A stretch of DNA of 64,000 nt from Nitrosomonas sp. sh817 (GCF_030908545.1 NZ_CP133083.1:1922001-1986000); one strand, 5' to 3'. Counted from the first letter of the stretch, positions 1 to 8,674 are shown. Notes: generated from the sequence alone by a model not told the origin. Numbers and translations are program-made.

Positions 1-1
1 C

Positions 2-2935
2 GCCAGCGCGTGGTATCCGCAATTTGGCGATGCGCTGGTGTCGTTCCAGTTGGATATTCAGGTGCCTGCCGGTTGGGATGTAGTCAGTCAGGGATCGCTC
101 GTGCGCGAAAACGGAACCAGTGAAGCACAGCATATCGTTTGGGAGGAAAAACAGCCGCAGGACGATATCTACTTGATCGCGGCGAAATTCCATCGGTATA
201 CGCAATCCGCCGGAGCGGTGAAAGCACTGGTGTATCTGCGCAGCGCCGATCAACCGCTGGCGCAGCGGTACCTAGACGCCACCGCGCAGTACATCGCGAT
301 GTACAACAAGCTGATCGGCCCCTACCCGTACAGCAAGTTCGCGCTAGTCGAAAATTTCTGGGAAACCGGTTACGGCATGCCGTCGTTCACGCTGCTCGGC
401 TCCAAGGTGATCCGCCTGCCGTTCATTTTGCATTCGTCGTACCCGCATGAAATTTTGCACAACTACTGGGGCAACGGCGTGTTCGTCGATTATACCAAGG
501 GCAATTGGGCGGAAGGCTTGACCGCGTATCTCGCCGACCATCTGATCAATGAGCAGCGCGGCAAAGGCGAGGAATACCGCCGCGACGTGCTGCAAAAATA
601 CGCGGATTTCGTTGGCAAGGAGAAGGATTTCCCGATTATCCGCTTCGTCTCGCGCCACAGCGCCAGTTCGGAAGCGGTCGGTTACGGCAAGACGATGATG
701 TTTTTCCACATGCTGCGGCTGGAACTGGGCGACGAAGCCTTCACCAAAACGCTGCGGCGCTTCTATCAGCAATTCAAATTCCAGCAAGCGACGTTTGCCG
801 ATTTGCTCGCCACGTTCAACGCCGTCACCGACAAGGATCTGACACAACGCTTCGAGCAATGGGTGCAGCGCACCGGTGCGCCGGATCTTGTCTTGCGGAA
901 CGCCGAGACCGAACCGCACGGCGATGGTTATAAACTCACGCTGACCGTCGAGCAAACCCAAGCGGGTGAACCGTATCGCTTGCAAATACCATTAGCCATC
1001 ACAGTGCACGGCGAAGATATGGTCGTCGAATCGCGCATCGGCCTCGAACAGAAAATACAAACGTTCGAACTGGAATTCGCCAACCGCCCGGTGCGCATCG
1101 ATCTTGATCCGCATTTCGACGTGTTCCGCCGCCCGGACAGCCGCGAGATTCCCTCGGCGCTATCGCAAGGCTTCGGTGCGGAAAAACCGCTGCTGATCTT
1201 ACCGGCACGGGAGCAGAAAGCCGTGCTGGAAGCGTACCGCGCGTTGGCGGCCAATTGGCAGAAAACCCAATCGAGCCCGCTGGAAATCGTCACCGATGAT
1301 CAATTAAAAAAGCTCCCCGATAATCGTACCGTCTGGATTCTCGGTTGGCAAAACCGGTTTGCGAACAACATCTTGAAAAACCTTGCCGAGCGCGATGTTT
1401 CGTATCAATCCGGCCAATTACAACTCAATCATAAACGCTACCCGCAAAACGGTCATGCGATTGTGTTAAGCGCACGGCAATCCGCCAATCCCGATAAAAC
1501 CTTGCTGTGGGTCGCCGCCGACACGCCGCAAGCAGTCACCGAACTCGCCAACAAACTGCCGCATTACCGCAAATACAGTTATTTGGTGTTCAAAGGCGGT
1601 GAACTGACCAATATCGACAAAGGCCAATGGCCGGTTTTGCAGTCACCACTATCGCAGCCGGTGTCACAAAAAGACGGATTTACGATTGATGCCGCCCATG
1701 CGGCGCATGCCGGCATCACTAAGCCGCGCCGGGCATTGGCGGAACTGCCGCCGGTATTTTCCGAAAGCCGCATGATGGACGATATCAATCACTTGGCGCA
1801 CGAATCGTACAAAGGCCGCGAGCTCGGCACGCCGGAACTGGACGAAGCCGCGACTTATATCGCCAAGCAATTTCAGCAAATCGGCCTGCTGCCGGGCGGC
1901 GACAGCGGCAGTTTTTTCCAGACCTGGCAACAGGATGTCGGATTGCCGAAAGGCAACATCACCTTGCGTAACGTCGTCGGCATTCTACCCGGCACCAACC
2001 CGCAACTCGCCGGACAAAGCTTAGTGATCGGCGCGCATTACGATCATCTCGGAACCGGCTGGCCCGACGTGCGCGCCGCGCATCAAGGCAAAATCCACCA
2101 CGGCGCGGACGACAACGCCAGCGGCATCGCGGTGATGCTGGAACTCGCGCGCCAGATCGTACCGAAATGGCAGCCGGAGCGCACCGTTATTTTCGTCGCA
2201 TTCACCGGCGAAGAAGCCAATCTGCTCGGTTCCCAACATTATGTCCGCAGCAGCGAAAAATTCCCGGTTGCAAAAATCATCGCGATGTTGAATCTGGACA
2301 CCGTCGGACGGCTGGAAAACAACCCAGTCACGGTATTTGGCACCGGCACCGCACGCGAACTGGTGCATATTTTCCGCGGCGCAAGCTTCGTCACCGGTAT
2401 CCCGGTCAACGCCGTGCAAGACGACTTCGGCTCCAGCGACCAAGCCGCGTTCATCCAAGCCGGTATCCCCGCCATCCAACTGTTCGCCAGCGCGCACGAG
2501 GACTACCATGCCCCCGGCGACACCGCCGACAAAATCGACACCGCCGGGTTGGTCAAAGTCGCCGCGATCCTGAAGGAAGCCACCGAATACCTCGCCAACC
2601 GCATCGAACCGCTGACGGTCACACTGTCGTCAGCCCCTGCTCCTGCTGAATCCACCGAGCCCAGGGAAAAACGAACCGCCAGCCTCGGCACAGTGCCGGA
2701 TTTCTCATATCAGGGCGAAGGCGTACGTATCGACAACACCCTCCCCGGCTCCCCGGCGCAACAAGCAGGACTGCAACCGGGCGACATTCTGTTTCAACTG
2801 GCCGGGCAACCGGTTAGCGACTTGGCGTCTTATGCGGCTATTTTGCGGTCGTTGAAGGCGGGGGAGAAAGTGGAATTGCGATATCGGAGGGATGATGCGG
2901 TGATGGTGGCTGAAGTGGTATTGGTGGAACGGTAA
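2..2935 (+). CDS. M1-like / M28 / PDZ multidomain metallopeptidase, 5' truncated by window
   Basis: The reading frame is open from the first bases of the window, so the true start lies upstream; a GTG at 38 is only an internal codon. About 977 residues are visible. An M1-type gluzincin core shows HEILH (nt 446-460) with the third ligand Glu in NWAEG at 512-514. A second catalytic part is M28-like: GAHYDHLG near 2032, ADDNASG near 2107, GEEANLLG near 2209 and HAPGDTADK near 2509, the usual co-catalytic zinc ligands. A PDZ domain closes the protein (nt ~2690-2930). The likely role is secreted or periplasmic aminopeptidase activity. Having both zinc peptidase types in one chain is unusual. The domain calls are firm; the substrate is unknown. 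Confidence 0.85.
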   Translation, partial: ASAWYPQFGDALVSFQLDIQVPAGWDVVSQGSLVRENGTSEAQHIVWEEKQPQDDIYLIAAKFHRYTQSAGAVKALVYLRSADQPLAQRYLDATAQYIAMYNKLIGPYPYSKFALVENFWETGYGMPSFTLLGSKVIRLPFILHSSYPHEILHNYWGNGVFVDYTKGNWAEGLTAYLADHLINEQRGKGEEYRRDVLQKYADFVGKEKDFPIIRFVSRHSASSEAVGYGKTMMFFHMLRLELGDEAFTKTLRRFYQQFKFQQATFADLLATFNAVTDKDLTQRFEQWVQRTGAPDLVLRNAETEPHGDGYKLTLTVEQTQAGEPYRLQIPLAITVHGEDMVVESRIGLEQKIQTFELEFANRPVRIDLDPHFDVFRRPDSREIPSALSQGFGAEKPLLILPAREQKAVLEAYRALAANWQKTQSSPLEIVTDDQLKKLPDNRTVWILGWQNRFANNILKNLAERDVSYQSGQLQLNHKRYPQNGHAIVLSARQSANPDKTLLWVAADTPQAVTELANKLPHYRKYSYLVFKGGELTNIDKGQWPVLQSPLSQPVSQKDGFTIDAAHAAHAGITKPRRALAELPPVFSESRMMDDINHLAHESYKGRELGTPELDEAATYIAKQFQQIGLLPGGDSGSFFQTWQQDVGLPKGNITLRNVVGILPGTNPQLAGQSLVIGAHYDHLGTGWPDVRAAHQGKIHHGADDNASGIAVMLELARQIVPKWQPERTVIFVAFTGEEANLLGSQHYVRSSEKFPVAKIIAMLNLDTVGRLENNPVTVFGTGTARELVHIFRGASFVTGIPVNAVQDDFGSSDQAAFIQAGIPAIQLFASAHEDYHAPGDTADKIDTAGLVKVAAILKEATEYLANRIEPLTVTLSSAPAPAESTEPREKRTASLGTVPDFSYQGEGVRIDNTLPGSPAQQAGLQPGDILFQLAGQPVSDLASYAAILRSLKAGEKVELRYRRDDAVMVAEVVLVER

Positions 2936-3235
2936 CACTATGATTGCTGATTCCAGATCGCTTCGATTGCTGGAACAACAACCGAATCGCCGAATGAAGT
3001 TTGCCGTCAAAAATAATAGAGTGTTATCCTATAAAATATTTTTTCCATGTAAACGATCGTGCTCGCTATTTTTTTCGAGAAGAGATCGAGCAAATTTTTA
3101 ATTGATCGCATTTGCTTCTATGAACTGCCTTGTTCAATTTATTAATTGATATTAAAAACATGATGATAGATAATATTCACTGTGATTACACGACATTATC
3201 GACAGGATTATTAGGCAAAATGTCGTATATATTAC
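2936..3235. other. Gene-free stretch upstream of the cassette array
   Basis: An AT-rich intergenic region follows the peptidase stop. I see no convincing ORF, tRNA or strong terminator. It ends at the first integron-type core site, so it may include the ancestral attachment site (attI) or decayed attC material, but no integrase gene is nearby. Confidence 0.4.
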
Positions 3236-3242
3236 GTTAGCC
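3236..3242 (+). other. Integron core site (R' box) opening the first cassette
   Basis: The sequence GTTAGCC lies in the context ACGTTAGCC, 26 bases before the first cassette gene. Its exact complement GGCTAAC occurs just behind that gene at 3991-3997. Circular cassettes have this pairing, because the first bases of a cassette pair with its own R'' box. Confidence 0.6.
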
Positions 3243-3267
3243 AGTCATCATAAATAATCGAGGTTAT

Positions 3268-3987
3268 ATGAGCGATAACGACAACAGATGGTGGGAATAT
3301 TACGCAGTACGGTACTTAGTCGGCACGGTAGTCGGGGCTGGTGTTGTCGCAGCCCTTAATCAAATTCCAGGCTCCCCATATGTGTCACTGCTTTCTTCTC
3401 TTACGCATTTTAAGGATGCCTCTTTTAAAGACCTAGCACTATTTGGAGCTATCGGGTTCGCCTTCTGCTACATTGCAAGCGCGCCAGTTTTAGCGCTACA
3501 CTCCGCACGAGAACACTTGCGTCTCACACAGCTATACAATCACCCACGTAATTTTTTCCTTTGTCTCGCCATCTCAATCATAGTTTCTGTCACACCTTCG
3601 CTATATCTGGCACCTACGCTGCCAGCGTTAGTGCTAGCTGGCATACTTACCCTTCAAGTATTTCCATTACTTTGTACATTTTCTACAAACTTCCGTGAAG
3701 TCGAAATCTTTTACGAGCATCTATCAACAGCGCGCGCAAAGGGAAAGGGCGAGAAACCTGATTACGCAGTCAAAGAAGTAGTGGAGTCGTTTCGTCATCT
3801 ACGCGAGCACGGAAACGCCATGCTGATATTGGTATTTGAACTTATCCTAGCATTTATTCTCTTTAAATTGTATTGCTCAAGTTTCGCCATCCCCGTATTG
3901 CTTCTATGGCTAGCACCAGCATGCAGTGCTTGGCTTGTTGCTACTATTGTAGAGGTACGATTCGCTCACAAATATGGAAAACCATAA
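3268..3987 (+). CDS. Cassette-borne multi-spanning membrane protein, unknown function
   Basis: A 239-residue protein with about six hydrophobic segments, roughly residues 15-35, 55-80, 90-135 (two spans), 180-200 and 205-230. A soluble stretch near 140-175 carries charged residues. A GAGG ribosome site precedes the ATG. I do not recognise the family. It lies between an integron core site (3236) and a complementary R'' box (3991), so it reads as the cargo of one gene cassette. Base composition differs mildly from the neighbouring core genes. Expression may depend on an upstream promoter, as is common for cassettes. Confidence 0.65.
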   Translation: MSDNDNRWWEYYAVRYLVGTVVGAGVVAALNQIPGSPYVSLLSSLTHFKDASFKDLALFGAIGFAFCYIASAPVLALHSAREHLRLTQLYNHPRNFFLCLAISIIVSVTPSLYLAPTLPALVLAGILTLQVFPLLCTFSTNFREVEIFYEHLSTARAKGKGEKPDYAVKEVVESFRHLREHGNAMLILVFELILAFILFKLYCSSFAIPVLLLWLAPACSAWLVATIVEVRFAHKYGKP

Positions 3988-3990
3988 GTT

Positions 3991-4198
3991 GGCTAACCCT
4001 TCATTCCAGGACCGTAGGTTGGGGTGAATGCAATGAACCCCAACATATCCGTGACCACCATGGTGACTAAAGTGCCTAACCATACGCTCCACCCGACCTG
4101 TGCCGCATAAGGAGACACGACCGGTGCAGCACAGGTCGTGTGAGCTAGCGCGGGCGGGACGCGCAAACTGCGCGCACCCCTCAATTCAAACGTTAGGC
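3991..4198 (+). repeat. attC recombination site of cassette 1, apparently enlarged
   Basis: It starts with GGCTAAC (3991-3997) and ends with GTTAGGC (4192-4198). A second, inner R''-like box GCCTAAC at 4074-4080 is exactly complementary to the closing box, so a tighter attC of 125 bp (4074-4198) also fits. The inner part can fold: CGACCTGTGC near 4094 pairs with GCACAGGTCG near 4129. The first half is interrupted by the REP-like palindrome at 4012-4050. Confidence 0.65.
4012..4050. repeat. REP-like palindrome, copy 1
   Basis: A short palindromic unit with arms GTTGGGG and CCCCAAC around a GAATGCAATGAA centre. A near-identical copy lies at 4970-5006, again directly behind the stop of a cassette gene. 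The two copies differ at only a few bases. This looks like a dispersed REP-type element inserted at cassette gene ends. Confidence 0.6.
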
Positions 4199-4229
4199 AT
4201 CAGTTACCATTTACAAAATAGGAGTGAAA

Positions 4230-4433
4230 ATGGGTTGGAACTACGATACAGAATGCAAGGCTTGTGGAGCAAGAGTTAGAGTCGCAGAGCGTCCGATGGG
4301 TGTTCCTGGTGGAAAAGAAAAAGAGCAAGGCTATTGCCCGAAATGTAACGAGTTGGTTGCAGAGTTTATGACCGATGGTTTTATTGATGTGCATCTTATC
4401 TCTGATACCGATCCCAAAAGCACGAATGCCTAA
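4230..4433 (+). CDS. Small zinc-ribbon cassette protein
   Basis: A 67-residue protein with CKAC near the N-terminus and CPKC about 30 residues later, the spacing of a four-cysteine zinc ribbon. I place the start at ATG 4230, five bases behind an AGGAG ribosome site (4220-4224); an in-frame GTG at 4224 overlaps that site and is less likely. The stop codon lies inside the following attC (GCCTAAC from 4428), a typical cassette arrangement. The function is unknown; nucleic-acid or protein contact through the zinc ribbon is possible. Confidence 0.7.
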   Translation: MGWNYDTECKACGARVRVAERPMGVPGGKEKEQGYCPKCNELVAEFMTDGFIDVHLISDTDPKSTNA

Positions 4434-4490
4434 CCCAGCGCTCAAGAGGGACGGTCGCTATCGCTCCCGCCCCTTAGCTCCACGTTAACC
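4428..4490 (+). repeat. attC recombination site of cassette 2
   Basis: A compact 63-bp site running from R'' GCCTAAC (4428-4434) to R' GTTAACC (4484-4490). R'' is exactly complementary to GTTAGGC at 4192, which opens this cassette, as the cassette model requires. A GGGA / TCCC hairpin fills the centre. Length and core boxes are typical of integron attC sites. Confidence 0.75.
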
Positions 4491-4492
4491 TC

Positions 4493-4975
4493 ATGCGATA
4501 TTCCGGTATTTTTCTCTTGGTTTTTGTATTTCATTCAAGCTTTGCCTTCTCAACATCCAGCACATGCCCGGAAGTTTCAGATTACGAATGTTTGGTAAAA
4601 AATTCGATTCCGTTGTATCAAGAGGATTTTGAGCAATGGTGGAAAATTTACCATCACGCCGCAGCCAAAGCCAAGACATGCGAAAATTTCAAGGATGTTA
4701 CGCTTTTCTTGCGCCTATGGTCTGGCAGCACTGATGGAGAAATGGCTGAGGGTCTTGTCACCGATACTGAGGAAATTCTGATCAACAACAGCCAGTGTTT
4801 TTTTGAAGGATTGCTGGAGTTATCAAAGGAGGAAATAGCTGCGTTCATTACGCACTATTGCCCACTGACAGAGCCGGAGCTCATTGTCAGAGCACTCAAG
4901 CAAGCCTTGGAAAATGCACGCTACCGGCATATAGCAGCGCAATTACTGCAAGAAACTTGCATTCAAGGATCGTAG
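4493..4975 (+). CDS. Secreted cassette protein, unknown function
   Basis: A 160-residue protein with a clear signal peptide: basic start MRYSG, hydrophobic core LLVFVF, and likely cleavage after SFA near residue 19. The mature part is helical and has several cysteines (CPEVSDYEC, CENF, CFF, HYC), suggesting disulphides in the periplasm. The ATG lies two bases behind the R' box of the preceding attC, with no clear ribosome site, so translation may be weak or coupled. I do not recognise the family. The expected complementary R'' box (GGTTAAC) is not found downstream, so this cassette's own attC seems lost. Confidence 0.6.
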   Translation: MRYSGIFLLVFVFHSSFAFSTSSTCPEVSDYECLVKNSIPLYQEDFEQWWKIYHHAAAKAKTCENFKDVTLFLRLWSGSTDGEMAEGLVTDTEEILINNSQCFFEGLLELSKEEIAAFITHYCPLTEPELIVRALKQALENARYRHIAAQLLQETCIQGS

Positions 4976-5006
4976 GTTGGAGTGAATGCAATGAACCCCA
5001 GCATAT
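4970..5006. repeat. REP-like palindrome, copy 2
   Basis: It shares the core TGAATGCAATGAACCCCA with copy 1 at 4012-4050 and overlaps the stop codon region of the preceding gene. It may act as a transcript end or an insertion target. Confidence 0.6.
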
Positions 5007-5137
5007 TCCTGAATTTTTCCAGAGATTTTTCACAACAGTCCCGTGCATTGAACGTACCATAAAGAAGCAACAATGACATAGTGCAAGTGTGCTTTCGCCG
5101 TTTGTCGCGATCCTTCAAACCGTGATTTAATTGGAAG

Positions 5138-5172
5138 CCATATTTTTATATGGAATCTGACATATCGATATG
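5138..5172. promoter_or_regulatory. Probable BrnTA operator: two palindromes
   Basis: Two perfect inverted repeats lie just upstream of the toxin start: CCATAT-TTTT-ATATGG (5138-5153) and CATATCGATATG (5161-5172). BrnA antitoxins are known to bind DNA and repress their own operon, so these are good operator candidates. Binding itself is inferred. Confidence 0.55.
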
Positions 5173-5185
5173 CTAAGCTGATTCT

Positions 5186-5476
5186 ATGAAGAAAGCGCGG
5201 TTTGAGTGGAATGCGGATAAGGATGCCGAGAATCAGCAGAAACACGGCGTTGCTTTTTCCTTGGCGCAATATGCTTTTGCTGATCCTAATCGTGTTATCG
5301 CCGAGGATATTGCGCATAGCGAAACGGAAAAGCGTTATTTTTGTTTCGGTGCGGTTGAAGGCGGCATTCTTACCGTCCGCTTCACTTATCGTGGCGGAGT
5401 GATTCGTATATTCGGCGCCGGTTATTGGCGAAAAGGAAAAGTAATTTATGAGCAAAAAAATCAAGTATCAGGATGA
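5186..5476 (+). CDS. brnT: BrnT-family toxin (RelE-like ribonuclease)
   Basis: A 96-residue protein of the BrnT/DUF497 family. The hallmark N-terminus FEWNADKDAENQQKHGV is followed by a DPN motif, a conserved His near residue 49 and a C-terminal RIFGAGYWRKGK region that matches the family's RI-(S/F)-A-R pattern. BrnT proteins cut RNA and stop growth when free of BrnA. The stop overlaps the start of the antitoxin gene by 29 bases, giving toxin-first order as in known brnTA operons. The pair sits inside the cassette array without its own clear attC. Confidence 0.85.
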   Translation: MKKARFEWNADKDAENQQKHGVAFSLAQYAFADPNRVIAEDIAHSETEKRYFCFGAVEGGILTVRFTYRGGVIRIFGAGYWRKGKVIYEQKNQVSG

Positions 5477-5717
5477 GCCGATTGAAGCCAAAATCATTGA
5501 GGATTTTCTGCCCTCGCCCGAGCAGCTTGCTTTCCGGGAAGAGGGCGTGAAAGTGACGATTGCGCTCAGCAAGAAAAGCGTTAAATTTTTCAAAGCGGAA
5601 GCAGCGAAACACCATACGCAATATCAGCGCATGATTCGAAACCTGATCGATAGCTATGTCGATGCTTACGATAAAACTTCAGCAGTATCAAATTCAGCTG
5701 CAACTGAACAGGAATGA
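5448..5717 (+). CDS. brnA: BrnA-family antitoxin
   Basis: An 89-residue partner of the upstream toxin, with ATG inside the toxin's last codons. The central part (VKVTIALSKKSVKFFKAEAAKHHTQYQRMIRNLI) has the ribbon-helix-helix pattern of BrnA/CopG-like antitoxins: one short strand followed by two helices. The N-terminal arm would contact the toxin. Family members neutralise BrnT and repress the operon. The assignment rests on synteny plus the RHH pattern. Confidence 0.8.
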   Translation: MSKKIKYQDEPIEAKIIEDFLPSPEQLAFREEGVKVTIALSKKSVKFFKAEAAKHHTQYQRMIRNLIDSYVDAYDKTSAVSNSAATEQE

Positions 5718-5779
5718 GTTTGTTAGTAAAACCGAAATGAATCAAGATTGAAAATTACATTCAGTTTTTTTCAATTTAC

Positions 5780-5786
5780 GTTAGAC
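5780..5786 (+). other. Integron core site (R' box) before the DUF1232 cassette
   Basis: GTTAGAC lies in the context TCAATTTACGTTAGAC, which resembles the 3' half of the attC at 4178-4198. The matching 5' half is not evident, so this is the trailing half of an eroded attC. Confidence 0.5.
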
Positions 5787-5790
5787 GCTT

Positions 5791-6177
5791 ATGAGCATGT
5801 TCTCTTCATTGAAGGCTCAGGCCAAGCAACTTAAGCAGCACACCCTCACGGTGTATTTCGCTGCGCGTGATCCACGCACGCCCCTTCTTGTTCGCGCTCT
5901 AGCGGTATTCGTGGCTGCATATGCCCTCAGCCCCATTGACCTCATTCCAGATTTCATCCCGGTCATTGGCTACCTTGATGATCTATTGTTGATCCCGCTT
6001 GGTTTGGCCTTGGTTGTCCGGCTTACTCCACCAGAGGTTTTAGAGTCCGCTCGGGCGCAAGCGAAGCAAGCCGCCAACAAGCCCATCAGTTATACCGCCG
6101 CAGCATTCTTCGTGGCGATATGGTTTGTCGTGGCATGGGTTGTTGTCAGTTGGGTAGTCAGTGTTGTTCATGCCTAA
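5791..6177 (+). CDS. DUF1232 (YkvA-type) membrane protein, cassette-borne
   Basis: A 128-residue protein with the DUF1232 core [21 protein letters not shown] (about residues 44-65) inside a hydrophobic stretch, plus a second membrane span near 100-125. The family is widespread and its function is not settled. It follows an integron core site, and its stop codon overlaps the R'' box of an attC (6172), so it is a cassette cargo gene. The C-terminal transmembrane helix suggests inner-membrane anchoring. Confidence 0.8.
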   Translation: MSMFSSLKAQAKQLKQHTLTVYFAARDPRTPLLVRALAVFVAAYALSPIDLIPDFIPVIGYLDDLLLIPLGLALVVRLTPPEVLESARAQAKQAANKPISYTAAAFFVAIWFVVAWVVVSWVVSVVHA

Positions 6178-6231
6178 CATGGCGTGTGAGAGGGACGCGC
6201 CAAAAGCGGTGTTTCCCTCAACTTTACGTAA
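6172..6231 (+). repeat. attC site of the DUF1232 cassette, split by a MITE
   Basis: It begins with R'' GCCTAAC (6172-6178). Inner arms GAGGGA (6189-6194) and TCCCTC (6214-6219) can pair. The closing box is not intact: it reads ACG followed by the MITE, and the sequence after the MITE starts TTAGAT. Joining the two flanks rebuilds ACGTTAGAT, a normal R' box. Confidence 0.6.
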
Positions 6232-6375
6232 GGGAAGCGCTGATTAATTGACTGCACGAGCGAATTGCTTCGTTGCGCGGTACTCACTCCCTCGCCTATC
6301 AGATTGATAGGTCTCGGCTGTTGCGTTCCGTGCGCCTCACCCTTCATCACGTTCGTTGAATTAATCAGCGCTTCC
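6232..6375. mobile_element. MITE-like element, family 1, copy 1
   Basis: About 145 bp with inverted ends GGGAAGCGCTGATTAATT and AATTAATCAGCGCTTCC and no coding capacity. A second copy with the same ends and clearly related interior (shared TGCACGAGCGAAT and GCGTTCCGTGCGCCTC) lies at 11490-11634. Such non-coding elements are moved by transposases encoded elsewhere. Confidence 0.75.
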
Positions 6376-6533
6376 TTAGATTACTCGGAAAATCTATTCA
6401 TTACATTTCACAAAGACTTTACATTGTCTCAACAATTGCGGGTGATTGTTATTTTATAGTTTCACCATCGAAGCTTTACCCGGCGATCCAGTGAAACTTA
6501 AACAAATTTGAATGAAATATTAAGGAGACAATC

Positions 6534-6980
6534 ATGACGACCATCACTTTTATCGTTAAAGGCAACACCGCAGCAGACAAACAATCCAAAGTACGCGTTG
6601 ATGTGACCGAGCGGCAGGACGGCGCACTGTTCTTTGAAGTCAAACAGCATGGTTTTTCAATCAACCAACTGTACGGCGTTTATTTCGATGTGGCTGATAA
6701 ATCCCTCCTCAATACCCTCAGAGTCAACGAAGATTCCAATGTCCAGTATGTCAGCAGCGAATCGGCTGCTGCGACAGGCACGCACGGTGCCGGTGATGCA
6801 GTCGCACGTTATGGCATCGGCCACAGTTTCATCCGCACTTACAATTTTATTCTGACAAGTGTCCAGCGCAGACTTACTTTAGCTGATTTCGCCAACATCA
6901 AACTCGATTGCGCCAGCGACAATACTACATCCCAGAACGACGACGACAGCCATCGCTGGTTGTACATGAGCCTGGCTTAA
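6534..6980 (+). CDS. Unrecognised 148-residue cytoplasmic protein
   Basis: A strong TAAGGAG site lies seven bases before the ATG. The protein is soluble, without signal peptide, membrane segment or cysteine cluster. It contains repeated beta-type patterns (ITFIVKG, VRVDVTERQ, LFFEVKQ) and an acidic tail NDDDSHR near residue 138. I do not recognise a family. It lies before the chemoreceptor gene and is separated from it by a palindromic repeat, so joint transcription is uncertain. Confidence 0.6.
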   Translation: MTTITFIVKGNTAADKQSKVRVDVTERQDGALFFEVKQHGFSINQLYGVYFDVADKSLLNTLRVNEDSNVQYVSSESAAATGTHGAGDAVARYGIGHSFIRTYNFILTSVQRRLTLADFANIKLDCASDNTTSQNDDDSHRWLYMSLA

Positions 6981-7022
6981 CAGGCCCGTTGAGAAACGTT
7001 TTCGAGGCAGCCGATGCAAGGC

Positions 7023-7081
7023 AAAAACAGGTGAGAAAGCGCAGTTTATGTCTAATAAATAAGCATTTCTAGCCTGTTTTT
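7023..7081. repeat. Palindromic repeat between 6534-6980 and the chemoreceptor gene
   Basis: Arms AAAAACAGGTGAGAAA (7023-7038) and TTTCTAGCCTGTTTTT (7066-7081) match at 14 of 16 positions, giving a long stem with a 27-base loop. The flanks (GGCAGCCGATGCAAGG and ACCGCAGCGG) suggest that the symmetric unit is larger. From memory, similar units occur dispersed in proteobacterial genomes. It may also end the upstream transcript, since the right arm ends in a T run. Confidence 0.5.
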
Positions 7082-7141
7082 AACACCGCAGCGGATTATT
7101 TGAACTGAGCATTTATAGGATTTGACAAGGAAGCCATCATC

Positions 7142-8674
7142 ATGAGAACCAACGAACCCGTAACCCAGCGTGACATGGGCATGAACAATGAAACCGAAAT
7201 CATTTCAACTACCAATCTGAAGGGCATTCTGACATCCGCCAACGACGACTTCATCCGCATGAGCGGCTTTACCTGGGATGAACTGAGCGGCAAGAATCAT
7301 AACATCATCCGTCATCCCGACATGCCGCCCGAAGCATATGCCAACCTGTGGGAAACTTTGAAGGGCGGCAAGCCGTGGATGGGCATCGTTAAAAACCGCA
7401 ACAAATGCGGCGACCATTACTGGGTGGATGCTTTCGCCAGCGCGCAATACGAAGACGGCCAAGTGATCGGCTACCAATCGGTGCGGGTCAAACCGAAACA
7501 AGAATGGGTCGACCGCGCTGAGGCGCTGTACGCAAAAATCATGTCGAAAAAAACGGATTCCGACAAACGCCGTTCGACGCTGAGCAGCTTAAAACTGACA
7601 CGTTTCCCGCTGTCGTTTACCACCCGGGTGGGTCTGAGCGTATCGAGCCTGTTCATCATACTGTTCACGATCCTGGCCGCTGCCGGGCAAATCGCGTGGA
7701 TACCAGCATTGGCGGGCGCCGTCACGGGAGCGGGAGTCAGTTATGCCACCGTATACACTTTATTGTCCGGACTGCGCAAAATGGCCGCACGTTCCGAAAA
7801 AATCGCCAACGATGCGTTAACACGCTATATCTATACCGGCAGAACCGACGAAATCGGCCAAATCGAATACGCGCTGATCTTTATGAACGCTAAACTGCGC
7901 ACCGCAATCGGACGCGTCAAAGAATCATCATCGGTGCTAGATCATTCAGCGTCGGAAATCGCAACCGGCAACCTGTACTTATCCGAACGCACCGAGAATC
8001 AGGCATCGAGTCTGGAAGAAACAGCATCCAGCATGGAAGAAATCACCTCCACCGTACAGCAGAATGCCGACAATGCGCGCCAAGCCAATCAACTCGTACA
8101 TGACTCGCAACGTTATGCGGAAAAAAGCGGCGCGGTGGTTACCAGCGCCATGCATGCAATGGCTGAAATCCACGACAGCAGCAAAGAAATTGCAGAGATC
8201 ATCAATGTTATCGACAGCATTGCGTTCCAAACCAATCTGCTGGCGCTCAATGCAGCCGTTGAAGCGGCCCGGGCGGGTGAACAAGGGCGCGGATTCGCGG
8301 TAGTCGCGAATGAAGTGCGTAACCTGGCTGGCCGCAGCGCGGATTCCGCCAAACAGATCAAGACATTGATTAACGACAGCGTGGCCAAAGTGGAAAAAGG
8401 TACCAGCCTGGTCAACGAATCCGGTGAAGCGCTCAGAAAGATCACCGAGAGCGTCAAGAAAATTTCCAGCATCGTGGCCGAAATCTCCGAATCCTGCCAG
8501 GAACAAGCCAACGGCATCGAGCAAATCAACCAGGCGGTATCGCAGATCGACGAAACCACGCAGCAAAATGCCGCGCTGGTCGAAGAATCAGCCGCTGCCA
8601 GTGAAGCAATGTCACAAAAAGTCAAACTGCTTGCCGGCTTGGCATACCAGTTCAAACAGGAAAATGCCCATTAA
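7142..8674 (+). CDS. Methyl-accepting chemotaxis protein with N-terminal PAS domain (Aer-like)
   Basis: A 510-residue receptor that passes redox, oxygen or energy signals to CheA/CheW. Residues ~20-125 form a PAS domain with the Aer-type NIIRHPDMP segment. Residues ~155-205 are a hydrophobic hairpin that anchors it in the inner membrane. A short HAMP-like linker and a long signalling domain (~260-510) follow. The kinase-contact tip is clear (FQTNLLALNAAVEAARAGEQ around residues 361-380). There is no large periplasmic sensor, so sensing is cytoplasmic. An AAGGAAG site supports ATG 7142. No che genes are nearby, so it is an orphan receptor. Confidence 0.92.
   Translation: MRTNEPVTQRDMGMNNETEIISTTNLKGILTSANDDFIRMSGFTWDELSGKNHNIIRHPDMPPEAYANLWETLKGGKPWMGIVKNRNKCGDHYWVDAFASAQYEDGQVIGYQSVRVKPKQEWVDRAEALYAKIMSKKTDSDKRRSTLSSLKLTRFPLSFTTRVGLSVSSLFIILFTILAAAGQIAWIPALAGAVTGAGVSYATVYTLLSGLRKMAARSEKIANDALTRYIYTGRTDEIGQIEYALIFMNAKLRTAIGRVKESSSVLDHSASEIATGNLYLSERTENQASSLEETASSMEEITSTVQQNADNARQANQLVHDSQRYAEKSGAVVTSAMHAMAEIHDSSKEIAEIINVIDSIAFQTNLLALNAAVEAARAGEQGRGFAVVANEVRNLAGRSADSAKQIKTLINDSVAKVEKGTSLVNESGEALRKITESVKKISSIVAEISESCQEQANGIEQINQAVSQIDETTQQNAALVEESAAASEAMSQKVKLLAGLAYQFKQENAH

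Noticed and set aside
4858..5076. 72-codon frame overlapping the secreted cassette protein end
   Set aside because: It runs across the REP-like palindrome, has no ribosome site and overlaps a better-supported gene.
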